Assembly: GCA_016715065.1 (NCBI GenBank)
Contig: JADKBN010000010.1
Span: 1-64,000 of the forward strand
DNA: 64,000 bases
Reading direction: 5' to 3'
Source: Fibrobacterota bacterium
Lineage (GTDB): Bacteria > Fibrobacterota > Fibrobacteria > UBA5070
Both the position numbers and the translations under genes were made by a program. Below are positions 60,139 through 64,000 of the stretch, one piece after another. Each line of letters opens with the position of its first letter. Within the stretch, counting starts at the first letter, position 1. Below the pieces are notes generated by a model. That model was not told the DNA's origin, searched no databases, and saw only the letters and a program-made list of their open reading frames with translations.

Positions 60139-60999
60139 ATGGTCCGTCGAACGTTCCTTTCCATCCTCCTGTCCACTTCCCTGGCCATGGCCGGAGTTTC
60201 GGCGGGGACTCTCGCCCCTCCGGTCCAGGGTGCCTACCTTGGATTCTTCAGCAAGGCCACGGCCAACCCCTGGAACGCGTCGTTTGCCGGCAATCTCGGC
60301 TGGCGCGAAGTCCTTTACGAGGCCGAGAATCCAGCCTTCTCCTACAACTTCATCGGGATGGAGTTCGTTTCCCAGGCGTTGATCCAGGAATTGGATCTGG
60401 GGGCCCGGATGGTTCTCCAGCCCACGGGATTTTTGCAGACGAGTCTTGCCTACCATCGGATTTCGTTTCCCAACGGACTGGTCTCGATGGCGCACGGGAC
60501 CGGAGCTTCGGAAAACGAGATTTGGAACCTTTCCCGCGGCTTGGACGCGGTCTGGGCCGACCAATTCACGTTTCTGGGCGCGGTGCAAAAGGAATTCGGC
60601 AGTCTCCAGTTCCGAGCGGAGACCCGCTGGACCCGCATCAACATCGACGACAAACGCGACTCGCTCTACCTGCCTGCGGAAGACCTGGTGGTGGAATCTC
60701 GCGACGACATCATGGGATTGGACGTGAGCGTCGGGTACATCTTCAAGGCGCCGATCCTGGGTGCGATCGGCCCTTGCTATTCCGATGTCCTCTCCTACGA
60801 ACACGATCTGGATCGCCAGCGCGCGGGCTTCTGGTTCCAAGCCTGGCCGTTCAGCGCCGATGATGGTGAAATCAAGCCCTACTGGACTCTCCGTTCCAAG
60901 GTCGAACTCTGGTCCCGGCACAGCACACGCGCCTGGGAACCTCGATTCGAGCTGACCTTGGGCTGGGAACGCAACATCTTCCAAAAACAAAAACCCTGA
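60139..60999 (+). CDS. Exported protein, probably outer membrane beta-barrel
   Basis: 286 residues from ATG 60139, where a signal peptide starts (MVRRTFLSILLSTSLAMAG); an in-frame ATG at 60097 would add 14 residues and abuts the divergent start at 60096. The mature protein has alternating hydrophobic/polar beta strands (RMVLQPTGFLQTSLAYHRIS; KPYWTLRSKVELW) and ends in FELTLGWERNIFQ, as for barrel-type outer membrane proteins. Family unknown. It is followed by gpmI after 26 bases. Confidence 0.65.
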   Translation: MVRRTFLSILLSTSLAMAGVSAGTLAPPVQGAYLGFFSKATANPWNASFAGNLGWREVLYEAENPAFSYNFIGMEFVSQALIQELDLGARMVLQPTGFLQTSLAYHRISFPNGLVSMAHGTGASENEIWNLSRGLDAVWADQFTFLGAVQKEFGSLQFRAETRWTRINIDDKRDSLYLPAEDLVVESRDDIMGLDVSVGYIFKAPILGAIGPCYSDVLSYEHDLDRQRAGFWFQAWPFSADDGEIKPYWTLRSKVELWSRHSTRAWEPRFELTLGWERNIFQKQKP

Positions 61000-61025
61000 G
61001 TTTTCCTCACAAAGGATCCCAACGC

Positions 61026-62663
<1,638 letters not shown>

Positions 62664-62667
62664 GCCG

Positions 62668-63834
62668 ATGGAAAACGTCATCATCGTCGGCAATGTCGCG
62701 GAAGACCCTTTCGCGATCGATGTCGGCCATACCTTCGGCCAGGAAGCCGACCTCTCCGACATCATCTCGCTGAAGAACTTCGCCAATGGCGAATTCTGTC
62801 CGCGCTTCATCTCCGACGAGACCGATTTGACACGGATCGGCGAGAAGCTCCAGGGCTGCACGGTGGTGATCGTTTCCGCAAACAGCGACAGCCACAGCCG
62901 ACAATCCTTGGCGATGCGCAACTTCCTCATCGCGCGTGCCGCCAAGGACAATGGCGCCTCGAAGGTCATCCTGGTGGAACCGGACCTGTTCTATTCCGCC
63001 CAGGACCGCGGGCCGCGCACCGAACACGGCCGGACCGCGATTCCCCGCGACGAAAAGGACTTGAAGAAGTTCGACGGACAGCCGTTCAGCTCGTTCATGT
63101 ACGCGCAACTTCTGAAGGCCGCCGGAGTGGACGGCGTGGTGACCATCCACAACCATTCCCATTCGGTGCAGGACGTTTTCCGGACGATTTTTGCCGGCGA
63201 CTTCGTGAACCTGCGTCCCATCGAACTCTATGCCCATTATCTGAAGCATTCGGACATGGTCGAACCCGGGTTGGACGGCTCCAACCTCGTTTTCTGCGCA
63301 CCGGACAAAGGTGCGCTGGAATTCGTGGAGCAGATGCACAAGGAAATGGCCATGCCCGGGCTTGGACTGTGCAAGATGTCCAAGGAACGCACCGGAGAGC
63401 GCAAGGTGGAGATCCAGGTCGCTGCGGATTCTCCCGTTTCCCTGGCCGAACTGGAAGGCAAGGACATCGTCGTGTTCGACGACATGGTCCGCACCGGCTC
63501 CACCATCGTCAAATGTTGTCAGGCGCTCAAGCTGGGCAAGCCCCGCCGCATCCTGTTTTGCGTGAGCCACTTCTATTCCAGCGAGGAAGGTCGCGAGAAC
63601 ATGGCGGCCGGAGTGATCGACGAGATCCTGACCTTGAACACCCTTCCCACCATCCTCAACCGCGACACCCAAGGGCGTCTGCGCAAGAAGATGGTCGTCC
63701 TCAAGATCGAGAAATGGATTTCCCGACATCTGCGGTCCTACTTCGGACAAGACAGCGGAAAACTCGAGCACGACTTCTACTCCGTGGACATGTCTTCGAA
63801 GAATCCTCGCTGGAAGGGATCCAGTCGAGGATAA
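62668..63834 (+). CDS. prs: Ribose-phosphate pyrophosphokinase, long form
   Basis: 388 residues, longer than the usual ~315. It makes PRPP from ribose-5-phosphate and ATP. Features: FANGEFCPRF near 40, FYSAQDRGPRTEHGRTAIPR (~108-127, an insertion compared with the standard form), VVTIHNHSH at ~152, and the PRPP-binding loop VVFDDMVRTGSTIVKC (~271-286, where usual Prs has DDMIDTGGT). The altered loop and inserted part mark a divergent subgroup, with a small chance of another phosphoribosyl enzyme. It follows gpmI directly; metK is next. Confidence 0.85.
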   Translation: MENVIIVGNVAEDPFAIDVGHTFGQEADLSDIISLKNFANGEFCPRFISDETDLTRIGEKLQGCTVVIVSANSDSHSRQSLAMRNFLIARAAKDNGASKVILVEPDLFYSAQDRGPRTEHGRTAIPRDEKDLKKFDGQPFSSFMYAQLLKAAGVDGVVTIHNHSHSVQDVFRTIFAGDFVNLRPIELYAHYLKHSDMVEPGLDGSNLVFCAPDKGALEFVEQMHKEMAMPGLGLCKMSKERTGERKVEIQVAADSPVSLAELEGKDIVVFDDMVRTGSTIVKCCQALKLGKPRRILFCVSHFYSSEEGRENMAAGVIDEILTLNTLPTILNRDTQGRLRKKMVVLKIEKWISRHLRSYFGQDSGKLEHDFYSVDMSSKNPRWKGSSRG

Positions 63835-63835
63835 C

Positions 63836-63863
63836 GCATCAACGTTTCTTTATATATTGATGC
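63836..63863. repeat. Inverted repeat between prs and metK
   Basis: GCATCAA (63836-63842) pairs with TTGATGC (63857-63863), followed by GATGCATC overlap. AT-rich loop TTTCTTTATATA. It may be a weak terminator or operator; no SAM riboswitch core is seen in the 108 bp before metK. Confidence 0.4.
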
Positions 63864-63942
63864 ATCAGAAAACTCCAACAGTTCCAAGCGATGGGACCGT
63901 TAGGGGAATCGTGTGAACGTTCGATCCAAAGGAGTGCCTGGC

Positions 63943-64000
63943 ATGGCTTCCCAGTTTTTCACCTCCGAATCCGTTTCGATGGGACATCCGGACAAGGTTT
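63943..64000 (+). CDS. metK: S-adenosylmethionine synthetase, start only
   Basis: The first 19 codons read MASQFFTSESVSMGHPDKV, the well-known start of MetK, which makes SAM from methionine and ATP; the gene runs off the window. AAAGGAG is just upstream. SAM supply would serve mqnC and thiC chemistry among many uses. Confidence 0.9.
   Translation, partial: MASQFFTSESVSMGHPDKV

Noticed and set aside
63836..63942. SAM-binding riboswitch before metK
   Set aside because: Only a 7-bp inverted repeat is visible; none of the SAM-I, SAM-II or SAH core motifs could be found.

Overview
The window looks like a member of the Fibrobacterota, probably a free-living, GC-rich relative of Fibrobacter. Two family signatures point there: a TIGR02147-type protein (20052-20879) and a lipoprotein with a C-terminal FISUMP domain (Fibrobacter succinogenes major paralogous domain, 54574-55986). 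The plant-polysaccharide genes agree: GH9 endoglucanase, expansin-like lipoprotein, GH43, PL8 lyase and a C25 protease carrying a CBM3-like module.

Left part (1-12.9 kb, minus strand): a polymorphic toxin locus. A TPR-like gene is translationally coupled to an intact 1411-residue PAAR/Rhs protein and a likely immunity gene. Downstream lies an array of displaced Rhs modules. Each carries the same ~1 kb end of the Rhs core, and two keep foreign, lower-GC tips with adjacent immunity candidates. A repeated ~85 bp boundary sequence precedes each displaced core; it holds a small hairpin and a ribosome-binding-site-like GGAGG.

12.9-21.2 kb: an exported coiled-coil protein, GH9 cellulase plus expansin-like lipoprotein, then a large lipoprotein gene cut in two by an IS630-type element. 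Removing the element and one TA restores the reading frame exactly. The TIGR02147 gene lies just upstream of that lipoprotein gene.

21.2-40 kb: gltBD with a terminator, exported and membrane proteins, a frameshifted PL8 lyase, an M50-like membrane protease, the C25/CBM3 protease, GH43, a small lipoprotein, and thiC behind a TPP riboswitch. As given, thiC has a one-base frameshift near its end.

40-52 kb: a LacI-type regulator, tRNA-Arg(ACG), and a compact plus-strand gene string gerW - unknown RecA/DnaB-like protein - ftsX - envC-like - holB - recJ - argH - accD - folC. Most neighbours from envC to accD overlap by 1-8 bases, which suggests an operon.

52-64 kb: a divergent response regulator / 7TM histidine kinase pair, the FISUMP lipoprotein, an acyl-CoA synthetase, mqnC (futalosine menaquinone route), clpS coupled to an unknown gene, an exported beta-rich protein, gpmI, a long PRPP synthetase and the start of metK. 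No CRISPR array, rRNA or replication origin was seen. All product calls are from reading protein and DNA motifs by eye; no database search was run.
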